From: UBA8958 sp964571695
GTDB taxonomy: Bacteria; Desulfobacterota; Syntrophia; Syntrophales; UBA8958
DNA length: 64,000 nt
NCBI GenBank assembly: GCA_964571695.1
Contig: CAZNDG010000010.1
Span: 17,989 to 81,988, forward strand
Direction of reading: 5' to 3'
Part shown: piece after piece, positions 34,280 through 43,001 of the stretch
Layout: each line of letters opens with the position of its first letter
Position numbering within the stretch: position 1 is the first letter of the stretch
Program-made: the position numbers and the translations under genes
Notes under the pieces: generated by a model
The model's database searches: none
Told to the model about the DNA's origin: nothing
Seen by the model: only the letters and a program-made list of their open reading frames with translations

Positions 34280-37200
34280 CTAAGGCAGCATCTGATCCAG
34301 ATACTGCTTTATATCTGTAGCTGATTTTCTGGTCGCCGTTTCAGAAACGGCCCTGTTGATGAGCGCGTCCCCTTCGAAACCGAACAGGTACCTCATGATC
34401 AGCAGTCCGTCGCTTAACGGCAGGGCTTCGCCGTCACCGTCCACATCCATCATTGTCAGTCCCTCCGTCATATAACCGGCGATGTCGTCGGCAGTCTTTC
34501 TCGTGGCGTTATCCTCGACCGCCCTGTTAATCAGCGATTCGCCGACAAAACCGAAGAGATGGCGCATGGCCAGCAACCCGTCGCTTAAGGGCATGGCCTC
34601 TCCGGACCCGTCGATATCGAGATTGAAAAGCCGGACCTTGAAATTCACCGGTTCACCGGCAAAGGCATAGCCGACAGCGGTAGAACCACTGAATTTTATT
34701 GTCGTTTCGGAATTGTTCGGCAAAGAGGCGATGGCCGTGAAGGTTACCCGATACAACTTCACCGGCAGAGTAACATTCGGCCAATTCCCGTTAATATCCG
34801 CCCAGGCGATCTGGAGATACTTGTTTGTTGCCTCATCCTTGTCGTAGTTGGCGGTATCGCTTTTCGGCACCGTATCCAGGCCGGCATATCCGGGCATCAC
34901 TTCCTTAAATTCCTTGAAATTCAATTTAGTATCATCATAGTGGATACGCAACCCCAATCCGGTCAGGTTGTTGTTGTTGTCCGATGTCGAATAAAGGACA
35001 TCGAAGCTGAAGTCTCCGCCCGCCCGGGCCGAGATGTTTTTCGTGGCGCCCCGCACAAACTGATATTTCAGGGTGTCGGTCAGATTGATCTGCAGACCGT
35101 TTATATCGCCGTCAGTCAAGACAATCTGGCTGCCATATCTGCCCTGTGGTTCGGCGGCGTCAATCTGGCCGTCGTTATCCGTGTCGATATAGGCACCAAG
35201 GTAATAATTGCCCCCTGTCACATACAATGCATAATCGATTGCTCCGGCGCCGGTCGCCCATTGCTCGGTGTAGATAGAAACAACATTGGTATAGTTCACA
35301 TCGTCAAAACAACCGACATAGAGTTTTCCCGCCTGGTACCAGGGGTAATTTACCGTGCCGCGAATGGTATGAACGTCGATATTTCTCGCCTGGGTGTCAT
35401 TGGCCCCGGCTATGGATACGGCCCCCCGGTAAGTGAAGAGGTGCTCGCCAGGATCCCATGAGCCATTGGCATTCACGTCGATGAAGGCCCTGATGACATA
35501 GAGGCCGTCGGGGGCCGAAAGGGAAAACTCCCTGTTCGTTGACCCCGCCGCCCAGGGGTAGGTCTGGAAACTGACCGCATTGGCAAACGCCACATCCGTC
35601 GTCCGGTACAAAGACACGACCAGTTGGCCGGTTTGCGGGCCGGAATACCTGAAGGTACCGGATATGCTGTATTTGGGGATGGTCACGGTCGTCTGTACGG
35701 CCGCTCCGGTAACCGGGGCCGTTTCGTTGGCCACAATACCGAAGGTGGCATTCGTTATCTTGTCACCTTCCGCGAGGATGCCGGCGTCGTTGACGAGAAC
35801 CGTGAAACTGACGGACAGTTCCCCGGAGTTGGCAATAACCGTTCCGATATTCCAGGTAAGGATACCGCTGCTGAAAGTGCCACCACCGGTAACCGTGCCA
35901 TTCTTTAACGCGGTATTGGCGGGCAGCGCATCCGTGATGACCACACCGGTAGCGGCCGCCCCGCCGGTATTGCGGTACGTCAGGGTATAGATTACTTCGC
36001 CGCCGGGACTCACCGTGGTCACATTGGCGACCTTGGAAACGGAAAGAACCGGCTTGACCAGTTCGATGTTCTGTCCGGTGGTGGTTTCCGCTATGGCAAC
36101 CGTAACGGGTGTGCCAATGAAACCGGCGGCCTCCGAGGGATCCTTCACTCCCGTGCCGTTGACATCGTTGAAGGCCCGGAGGAAGTAGGTTCCGGGAGGA
36201 AGATTTTCGATGAGATAATTTCCCGGTGCTCCAATCATCGCGGAACTGACCAGGGTATTGAAGGTTGCATCCGCATAGGCCCCCACTACGATCACCCCGG
36301 CCTGATATGCGGAAGAAGTAACAGCACCGCTTATGGAACCGGTTTTCATGATGCTCAGGACAGATCCCGTACCCCGGAAATCATAGCCTGTGGCCAGACT
36401 CTTCGGGGTTACGGCAAGAGCAGTGGATCCTTCGGCCAGACCTTCTTTAAGGGTGAAGGCCAAATCGACCAGTTTTAAAGGGAAATCGGTATTGGGCCAA
36501 TTTGCATTTATATCGCTCCAGGCAACCAGGACGTATTGATCGGTGGCGGTATTGTTGTCATAGTTGCCCGTATCCGTCTGGATCTGAACCCCCATGGACC
36601 CCGTCGCAAAAAGGCCTGTGTAACCTGTGTAAGTCATCTTGGAAGAATCGAAATGAATGCGGAATCCGACACCGACCAGTTTATTGTTGCCGTCGGTGAC
36701 TTGATAGTTTACGCCTACGGTAATCCTGCTCCCCGAGGTGACATTGTTTGCACTGGGGCTCAAAGAGATCTCCTGGCGTTTGACAACCACCGTGGTTTCA
36801 ATGGGGAGGCCGGTTGCAGGCGTTGCGGCCTCGGCCGACTGGATCGAATAGGCGTTGTTGATGACCTTGCTGCCATGAGCCAAATCGGCACCATCAACCC
36901 GGACGGTGAAGGATACGGTTCCCGTGCCGGTCTTCTTCGCCACCGTGCCGATATTCCAGGTAACCACCCCGCCGCTCTCCGTGCCGCCGCCCGTGGCGGA
37001 AACAAAGGTCGTACCCGCGGGTACGGTGTCCCGGATCTCCGCCGCGGTCGCATCGGCCCCGCCGGTATTGCCGTAAGTAATGGTATAGGTCAGAGTCTGA
37101 AGCAGATCCACCGACACCTTGTCCGCCTGCTTGGCAATGGACAGGATCGGCTTGATTACCTTCGTCGTCACCGCCTGGCCGGCCTGGGTGTAGCCGCCCG

Positions 37201-39106
37201 TCGCCGTAATGTTGTAGGCGCCGTTCACAATCTCCGCCCCGTCCGCCAGGTCCAGGTTCGCCTTCACCTTGAAGCTCACCGTCTTGTCGCCGCTCTTGCT
37301 CGCCAGAGCACCGATATTCCAGGTAACCTTCCTGTCCGTGGCATTGTAGGAACCGCCGTCACTCGCCGATCCCTCCACATAGCTCACATTCGCCGGCAGG
37401 GTGTCGGAAATCACCACCCCCGCCGCATTCTGGTTCCCCGTATTGCTGTAAGTGATCGTGTAGGTCAACTCCCCGCCGGGAAGAACCTCCCCAGGCGCCC
37501 CCGCCTTGGCAATATTCAGGATCGGCTGGCTCACCACCGTGGTCTGCACCGCATCCTGTCCCGCCACCTGCGCCGTCTGGGCACTCTGGATACTGTAGGT
37601 AATGTTCCTGATCAGCGTCCCGTTCGCCGTCCCGTCCTTGACCGTCACGGTAAATTCCACAAAAGACTCATCCTGCGACACCGTTAGAACAGGAACCATC
37701 CAGCTCACAACCCCATCGGATTCCGTACCACCTCCCGTAGCGCCCTTGAAGGTCAGCGTCCCCTCCGGCAAACCCGTCGGAATCGTATCCCGGATCACGA
37801 CCTGCGACGCCGACATATGACCGGAATTCCGATAGTAGATCCGATAGGTAAGATCATCACCCGCCGGAATCTGCGCCGGCCCCGTCTTCCGCACCACCAA
37901 AACCGGGGCATTAACCGGAATGGACGAAATCACCGCCCCCTGCACCGGGGTCTTGATCTCGTCGGAAGCGATACTGTAGGTATTGTTCACAATGGCCGTC
38001 TGATCGGCCAGCCCCGTGGCGGCCACCTGCACCGTCACCGAAACCGCCCCCGAACCGGTGGTCTTGTCCACCTTCGCCACCGCCCACGTCACCTCCCGGG
38101 TCCCTTCGTTATAAGTCCCCGCGGGGGAAGAGGAAACATACGTGGTATTGTCGGGGATCTTCTCTTTGATCACCGCATTCAGCGCATCAGCGCTCCCCGT
38201 GTTCCTGTAAGTAAGAGTATAGGTGATCGTATCACCAAGATTCACCGAACCCTTGTCAGCCGCCTTGGTGATACCCAGCTCCGGGAAGCTGAGAATTATA
38301 TCCTTGTTGGCAGCCGTTGCTCCGGAAGTCACGGCAACCGGATTCCCGATGTAAGTTCCCGCCGGATCGGCGGCCTTTCTGACCCCGGTGCCGTCCACGC
38401 TGTTGAAAGCGGCAAGGTAGTAATTACCGGGTTGAAGATTGGAAACCGTATAGGCACCCAGAGACAAAAGTTCCGTACCCTGGATCAGATTCGTCAACTG
38501 GGCGTCGGAGTATGCGCCGATGAGAATCCTTCCCCCCTTGAACAGCCCGGAAACGATGCCGCTTACGTTTCCCGGTGTGACGACGAAATTGACGGTGGCA
38601 TTGGTGGGAGTCCTAGTGTAACCGGCGGCGCTGCTCGTAAAAACAATCCTGATGGCGGTTGATCCGGTTGCCTCGGGTTTGGCCTGAAATCCCAGTTTGA
38701 GCAGTTCCAAGGGCAGCGTCTGACCCGTCCCCGGCCAGGAGGCATTCAGGTCAAGCCAGGCGAAGCCCAGATATTTGTCCGTAGCCGCGTCTCCATCCCC
38801 ATTGGCGGTGTCGTCCTTGGGTACAGAGTCGGCGGCAGTTTTCCCGAAGCTGAAGATATTGCTGGTGGTGGAAAAAAGAAGCTTTGTCGAGTCGTAATAT
38901 ATCTTGAAACCCACCCCGCTCAATTCTTTGTTCGCATCGCTGACATCGTACAAGACGGAAACCTGGAACGATGTGCCAGAATTTACGCTGCCGGCACTGG
39001 GCGACAATCGTACCTCCTGGGTGGCGGCATAGGAAATGCCCATGGAGGCCACAATATAAAACAGCGAAAAGATCAATGCAGCCTTGAGTATTCGGAATAA
39101 CTTCAT
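34280..39106 (-). CDS. Cohesin/DUF11 surface protein with tandem dockerin-like C-terminus
   Basis: A 1608-residue secreted protein. Signal peptide (1-27), cohesin-like module 1 (about 30-178), EF-hand beta module (about 180-275, AAFNSVDGTGVRKAADPAG), four DUF11 repeats (about 279-770), cohesin-like 2 (about 775-925), another EF-hand beta module (about 928-1022), DUF11 repeat 5 (about 1025-1145), two more EF-hand beta modules (about 1148-1340), cohesin-like 3 (about 1342-1490), and two 57-residue dockerin-like units (DIDGSGEAMPLSDGLLAMRH; DVDGDGEALPLSDGLLIMRY). Holding both receptor-like and ligand-like modules, it could chain with itself and with its neighbours like a scaffoldin. It is the first of two co-oriented genes; an AT-rich 158-bp region upstream may hold its promoter. 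Confidence 0.9.
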   Translation of the reverse strand: MKLFRILKAALIFSLFYIVASMGISYAATQEVRLSPSAGSVNSGTSFQVSVLYDVSDANKELSGVGFKIYYDSTKLLFSTTSNIFSFGKTAADSVPKDDTANGDGDAATDKYLGFAWLDLNASWPGTGQTLPLELLKLGFQAKPEATGSTAIRIVFTSSAAGYTRTPTNATVNFVVTPGNVSGIVSGLFKGGRILIGAYSDAQLTNLIQGTELLSLGAYTVSNLQPGNYYLAAFNSVDGTGVRKAADPAGTYIGNPVAVTSGATAANKDIILSFPELGITKAADKGSVNLGDTITYTLTYRNTGSADALNAVIKEKIPDNTTYVSSSPAGTYNEGTREVTWAVAKVDKTTGSGAVSVTVQVAATGLADQTAIVNNTYSIASDEIKTPVQGAVISSIPVNAPVLVVRKTGPAQIPAGDDLTYRIYYRNSGHMSASQVVIRDTIPTGLPEGTLTFKGATGGGTESDGVVSWMVPVLTVSQDESFVEFTVTVKDGTANGTLIRNITYSIQSAQTAQVAGQDAVQTTVVSQPILNIAKAGAPGEVLPGGELTYTITYSNTGNQNAAGVVISDTLPANVSYVEGSASDGGSYNATDRKVTWNIGALASKSGDKTVSFKVKANLDLADGAEIVNGAYNITATGGYTQAGQAVTTKVIKPILSIAKQADKVSVDLLQTLTYTITYGNTGGADATAAEIRDTVPAGTTFVSATGGGTESGGVVTWNIGTVAKKTGTGTVSFTVRVDGADLAHGSKVINNAYSIQSAEAATPATGLPIETTVVVKRQEISLSPSANNVTSGSRITVGVNYQVTDGNNKLVGVGFRIHFDSSKMTYTGYTGLFATGSMGVQIQTDTGNYDNNTATDQYVLVAWSDINANWPNTDFPLKLVDLAFTLKEGLAEGSTALAVTPKSLATGYDFRGTGSVLSIMKTGSISGAVTSSAYQAGVIVVGAYADATFNTLVSSAMIGAPGNYLIENLPPGTYFLRAFNDVNGTGVKDPSEAAGFIGTPVTVAIAETTTGQNIELVKPVLSVSKVANVTTVSPGGEVIYTLTYRNTGGAAATGVVITDALPANTALKNGTVTGGGTFSSGILTWNIGTVIANSGELSVSFTVLVNDAGILAEGDKITNATFGIVANETAPVTGAAVQTTVTIPKYSISGTFRYSGPQTGQLVVSLYRTTDVAFANAVSFQTYPWAAGSTNREFSLSAPDGLYVIRAFIDVNANGSWDPGEHLFTYRGAVSIAGANDTQARNIDVHTIRGTVNYPWYQAGKLYVGCFDDVNYTNVVSIYTEQWATGAGAIDYALYVTGGNYYLGAYIDTDNDGQIDAAEPQGRYGSQIVLTDGDINGLQINLTDTLKYQFVRGATKNISARAGGDFSFDVLYSTSDNNNNLTGLGLRIHYDDTKLNFKEFKEVMPGYAGLDTVPKSDTANYDKDEATNKYLQIAWADINGNWPNVTLPVKLYRVTFTAIASLPNNSETTIKFSGSTAVGYAFAGEPVNFKVRLFNLDIDGSGEAMPLSDGLLAMRHLFGFVGESLINRAVEDNATRKTADDIAGYMTEGLTMMDVDGDGEALPLSDGLLIMRYLFGFEGDALINRAVSETATRKSATDIKQYLDQMLP
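36898..38188. repeat. 1291-bp perfect direct repeat, copy B (in 1608-aa gene)
   Basis: The partner of 30929-32219, same orientation, in the same reading frame of the DUF11 units of the 1608-residue protein. The two copies are 4678 bp apart, so recombination between them would delete the 5' half of one gene and the 3' half of the other and fuse them in frame. Confidence 0.9.
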
Positions 39107-39264
39107 TGCGGTATATACCTGTTATGATATTTGTCGTCTTAAACGATCTAAATTAGGGCCGCATAACAAGTTGATTCCAATAAAAAAACAAGAATAATGC
39201 TGGCGTTGGCGAACGGTGAACATCCCTCACTTTTCGTTTCCGCCAGCAAATTTTCATATCCAAA

Positions 39265-39795
39265 TTATTTGACCACTATCGTCGCCATGTTCGCATCGAG
39301 GGTATAACCAACCGGTAAGCCACTGGCGGTGATCTTCACTACCGTAGTCTGCCCTGCCTCTGCATCCGCCCTGATCTTGACAACGATCTTTCCTAACTGC
39401 ACGGGCAGTTTCATCATCGCCGGCCAGTCTCCTGCTACTCCCACCCAGGCGGCACCGATATGCTGATCCGTAATTAAGACTCCATCGATGTTTTTGCTGT
39501 CCGCTACCGGTGCGGCGTCAACAGCTACGAGTCCTTCACCGTATGGATCCTCGATACTGATTTTTTCGATTATTCTGGAGTCGTAACAAATCCTTATCCC
39601 CAAACCAGTCGTCTTTGAAGGACCGGACGTTACGTTGTAGCTCAAGGCCATTTCCCCGGTCTGCCCCGGCGCCAGCGACAATAGACCCGGCGACATAACA
39701 ACCGACTGGGTGCCGGCCTGAACACCGGAGGATAGTAAGACAACCGCAAGGGCGACAGCTATAAAACCAAGCGATTTAATCACTATTATTTTCAT
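39265..39795 (-). CDS. Secreted lone cohesin-like protein
   Basis: A 176-residue protein: signal peptide (1-27) and a single cohesin-like module (about 30-175) of the same type as in the large neighbours (TGLGIRICYDSRIIEKIS, AAWVGVAGDWPAMMKLPVQLGKI). It could be a soluble cap or adaptor that occupies dockerin-like partners. AAGGAG lies 8 bases before the ATG. The downstream 158-bp gap separates it from the 1608-residue gene. Confidence 0.8.
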   Translation of the reverse strand: MKIIVIKSLGFIAVALAVVLLSSGVQAGTQSVVMSPGLLSLAPGQTGEMALSYNVTSGPSKTTGLGIRICYDSRIIEKISIEDPYGEGLVAVDAAPVADSKNIDGVLITDQHIGAAWVGVAGDWPAMMKLPVQLGKIVVKIRADAEAGQTTVVKITASGLPVGYTLDANMATIVVK

Positions 39796-39824
39796 CTCAA
39801 GACTCCTTCTTTTGTGTTTTGGTT

Positions 39825-39858
39825 TCCGGCGCCTTTTGTATTCGCAAAAGGCGCCGGA
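39825..39858. terminator. Strong GC-rich hairpin between dockerin and cohesin genes
   Basis: TCCGGCGCCTTTTG (39825-39838) and CAAAAGGCGCCGGA (39845-39858) form a perfect 14-bp stem with a 6-base loop. No U-run follows on either strand, so it may be an RNA-stability or attenuation element rather than a simple terminator. It lies 23 bp after the corrected stop of the leftward dockerin gene and 30 bp before the next gene. Confidence 0.5.
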
Positions 39859-39880
39859 TCGTCATTACCTAATAACTTTT

Positions 39881-42405
39881 TTACTGTTGGGGAGGCATGA
39901 ACTGAAGCATGTATGCTTCAATCTCCGCTGCCGTCTTCCGCGTCGCATCCGTGGCCACCGCCTTGCTGATCAGGGTGTCGCCGGTGAAACCAAAGAGGTA
40001 GCGGATAANNNNNNNNNNNNNNNNNNNNNNNNNNNNNNNNNNNNNNNNNNNNNNNNNNNNNNNNNNNNNNNNNNNNNNNNNNNNNNNNNNNNNNNNNNNN
40101 NNNNNNNNGCCACCGCCTTGCTGATCAGGGTGTCGCCGGTGAAACCAAAGAGGTAGCGGATAATCAGCAGACCATCCGTCAACGCGTCGGCGGTTCCGTT
40201 GCCGTCCACATCCAGCAAGGTCAAACCACCTTGCAGATAAGCCTCGATTTCCGCTGCCGTCTTCCGCGTCGCATCCGTGGCCACCGCCTTGCTGATCAGG
40301 GTGTCGCCGGTGAAACCAAAGAGGTAGCGGATAACCAGCAGACCATCCGTCAACGCGTCGGCCGCGCTATTGGCATCGACATCGTAGTTGAAGGACTGAA
40401 CCTTGAACAGGGCCGGCGTGTAAGAGAAGAGATAACCGGCGGCCTTGGAGCTGGCGCTGAACCGAATGGCACTCGTAACATTGTCCGCCAGGCCGGTAGG
40501 CACATTGAATTTCACCGTGTAAAGCCTAAGGGGCAGAGGAACACCCGGCCACGCACTGCTGCTGATATCGGCCCAGGCGATGGTCAGGTATTTGGTCGTC
40601 GCCGGATCGTTGTCGTAGTCTTGCGTATCATCCTTGGGGGTGGAATCCTGCGCCGTCTTGCTGGTGGTAAGGACGTTGCTGAAGCTGTCGAAGGTTACCT
40701 TAGTCGGGTCGTAGTGGATGCGGAGGCCAAGACCGGCAAGCTGCTGATTATGATCGGAAGTATCGTACATGACATCCATGGAGAAGCTGCCACCGGAACG
40801 TGACGCCGGATTGGCCGGATTGGTGTAAACCTTCTGGGTCGGATCGTTGCCGATCAGATTGAGATTCACGTTGTTGAGCGCCGCCCCCGCCAGGGTCGCC
40901 GGTGCGGATACACCCTGGGGCATATTGGCGTCCACGACATCCTGGCCATTGGGATTGATGAAGGCCCGGACAACATAGGAGCCGTTCATGCAGGACAGGG
41001 TGTAGGCCTTGCTCGTCCCGGACCAGGCTGCCGGCGTTGCGGTACACAGCGGGGTTTGGAAGGTGGTATCGGAAGCGGCAAACCCCTTGACATAGAGGGT
41101 TCCGGTCTGGGTTCCGGCATAATAAACCGTTCCAGCGATATTGTAGTTCCTGTCATCCGTCGCCGCGTTGTACCCCGTGCCGCCGGGGGCTTCCTGAACC
41201 GCCGTGGGGTTCATTCCCGAACCGTCGGCTTTGTAGCCCTGGTATTCCACGAGGTTGGCGTAGCCGTCGTGCTCATAGTCCGCCGTCGTGCTGTTCAGCG
41301 ATGCCAGTTTCGCGTCGTTGTTGGCGCCCACGCCGTATTTCAGGCGCCACCAGTCAGGCAGACCGACGCTGCCCGTATCCGGATCGACCAGGGCGAAATC
41401 CTTGCCCGTAACAGTCTGATTCGTGGCAACCGTTATGGCCGAGGCAAACTGGCCCTGGGCTTCCCAGGCGTCCTTCTGGTTATTGGCGGCGCTGCCGTCG
41501 GGCATCAGACTGTCGATGTACGCCCCGACATAATAATTACCGGCGGCGGGCAGCGGCAGGGTATAGGTCTGGGTGCCCGTTCCCGGCCAGGCGATGGAAT
41601 AGCCGCTCCCCTCAACAAACTGGGTGAGGGCGCTGTCAAGGAAGGCGCCGACATTAAACATGCCGGCCTGCTTGCCGGTGTAGGATATGGTCCCCTGGAT
41701 CTTCTGCTGCTGCTCGACAACGGTACAACTCGCGGACAGCGGCTGGGGAAGAGAAGCCAGCAGGACCGGGAAGGCCGCCGTCAGGTTTTCCCAGTTGGCG
41801 TCCGTTTTGACCACGGCGCCGACGAGAAGAGGAATCGCCTCACCGCCTTCGGCATATCCAGCGGCGGTATTGTTCAGCGTCGTCGCGGTAAGGGTTACGT
41901 TAAAGGGCGTGTTATATGGAGCATCGCTCTTTACCCTGAATTTCAATTTGAAGAGAATGCCGTTGCTGTCGGGATTGGTAAGCGCGCCTCCCGTGGAGGA
42001 GTTGATCATGGCCCCGCTCAGGAGGATCTTTCCCGTTCCCTGGTTGCCCCGCCGGACCGTTTCCGTAACGTTTGGCGTCACCCGGGCATCGGTGAAAGTC
42101 GTGAAAATCGGGGAGGTGATGCCTTCGGAAAGACCGGCGGCATCGATGACTGGTGGTTCCAGGTATGCGGCATCGTAATTGACGGTAAATGCCGCCCCGG
42201 CGATATCGTTGATATTGTTTACGATAACGTTGAGATAAAAATCACTTCCCCGGTTGAATTCCAGTTGTTTGGTGGCGCTGAAGACAGCGCTGCCGTTGGG
42301 AACCAGGTCCAGGGCGGGGGCTGTGGACCATGCCGGCGCCAGCAGTCCGAAAAGCAACGCCGCCACAATCACAAAGCAAGACAAAAATGACTTCTTGTAT
42401 TTCAT
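39881..42405 (-). CDS. Cohesin/dockerin-like secreted protein, interrupted by assembly gap
   Basis: Starts at the ATG at 42405 (GGGAGG upstream) with signal peptide (1-27), cohesin-like 1 (about 28-205, VIVNNINDIAGAAFTVNYD), EF-hand beta module (about 235-345), a thrombospondin-3-like segment (about 346-410, GLPDWWRLKYG, DYEHDGYANLVEYQ), another beta module (about 420-515), cohesin-like 2 (about 520-670) and dockerin-like 57-residue units (DVDANSAADALTDGLLVIRY). Reading on through the 100 N shifts frame and gives a false end near 39970. If the two 55-bp flanks of the gap are one and the same sequence, the gene is 790 codons in frame and ends TAA at 39883-39881 with LQFMPPQQ. Confidence 0.8.
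39954..40334. repeat. Tandem 171-bp units encoding dockerin-like repeats, gap-flanking copies
   Basis: A 55-base block starting GCCACCGCCTTGCTGATCAG occurs at 39954-40008, 40109-40163 and, with one change near its end, at 40280-40334. The spacing of the latter two is 171 bp, that is 57 codons. The first two blocks are identical and border the N run exactly. Confidence 0.85.
40009..40108. other. Assembly gap of 100 N
   Basis: Exactly 100 N, a default scaffold gap. The 55 bases left and right of it are identical, the signature of two contigs overlapping by a k-mer of 55 in a repeat. Merging on the overlap removes 155 bases and keeps the dockerin gene in frame; extra 171-bp units could be missing instead, also in frame. 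Confidence 0.95.
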
Positions 42406-42503
42406 GATTCGCCTCCCTTTATGGGGTATAAAATTATTTATTACTTATAAAAATCAACTATATGGCAGGACGGCGGCATCGTACCGCCGTTTATGGAATG
42501 GTG

Positions 42504-42914
42504 TTAGGCGATTCGCGGCGGGGGCGTTTCGGGCATGCCGGTAATGGATACCGGTTTTAGGCTTGTCTCGTTGATGTTGGGATGTGTATCCATAGGTACC
42601 GTTACATGGTAATCCGACACCATATAGACCATGATAATATTTTGAAAGGGGGTAGCTTGTGTTGATCCTTTGGATTTTATTACCTGTTTCAGTCCGGCGA
42701 CGACCTGCAGCGCCGTCAAGGCGTCTTCCATGGATTGGGCAAATTGGTCGGGATGGTCCGCGGACCGGGCAAAATTTCGGACCTGGATAATGGTCTCACC
42801 CAAGTCGATGCGGTCGTCATGATTCAGATCCGGCGACCGGGTGCCCGCCGGAAAGCCGGAAAGCACGATCATCACAACAAGCATCAGGTTAACGATGGCG
42901 CTTGTCTTTTTCAT
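42504..42914 (-). CDS. Small secreted dockerin-like protein
   Basis: A 136-residue protein from the ATG at 42914 (GGAAGG 4 bases upstream; an upstream GTG at 42944 is less likely). Signal peptide (about 1-26), then an EF-hand/dockerin-like unit SPDLNHDDRIDLGETIIQVR (about 28-47) and a second degenerate helix pair (about 58-80, MEDALTALQVVAGLKQVIK), then a non-repetitive tail. This is a classical-type dockerin rather than the 57-residue variant. It has its own CRP-type promoter (42958-43044), which may also serve the downstream cohesin/dockerin genes. Function unknown; candidate soluble ligand for the cohesin modules. Confidence 0.7.
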   Translation of the reverse strand: MKKTSAIVNLMLVVMIVLSGFPAGTRSPDLNHDDRIDLGETIIQVRNFARSADHPDQFAQSMEDALTALQVVAGLKQVIKSKGSTQATPFQNIIMVYMVSDYHVTVPMDTHPNINETSLKPVSITGMPETPPPRIA

Positions 42915-42957
42915 AGCCCTTCCACCAGACTCATCATCCTCCACTAAGCGTGGCCTG

Positions 42958-42986
42958 ATTAGATGTCAGGTACATCAAAAAGTCAA
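42958..42986 (-). promoter_or_regulatory. Sigma-70-type promoter of the small dockerin gene
   Basis: Reading left: TTGACT (42986-42981), a 17-bp spacer, TCTAAT (42963-42958); five of six bases match the consensus in each box. Start of transcription would be about 42950, leaving a 36-nt leader. The nearer CRP-type site is then centred at -61.5. Confidence 0.65.
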
Positions 42987-43001
42987 GCATTTATTCATAT
43001 T

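Noticed and set aside
24800..38300. CRISPR-like or tandem DNA repeat array
   Set aside because: Repeats are about 360 bp, coding and divergent: DUF11 protein repeats, not a spacer array.
39970..42405. 811-aa version of the dockerin protein ending at 39970
   Set aside because: Its C-terminus LSATSLVSPATP arises only because the frame slips by one base over 100 N; the in-frame end is at 39881.
42470..42490. Terminator after the small dockerin gene (ACGGCGG/CCGCCGT)
   Set aside because: Only a 7-bp stem with no T-run on the leftward strand; too weak to call.
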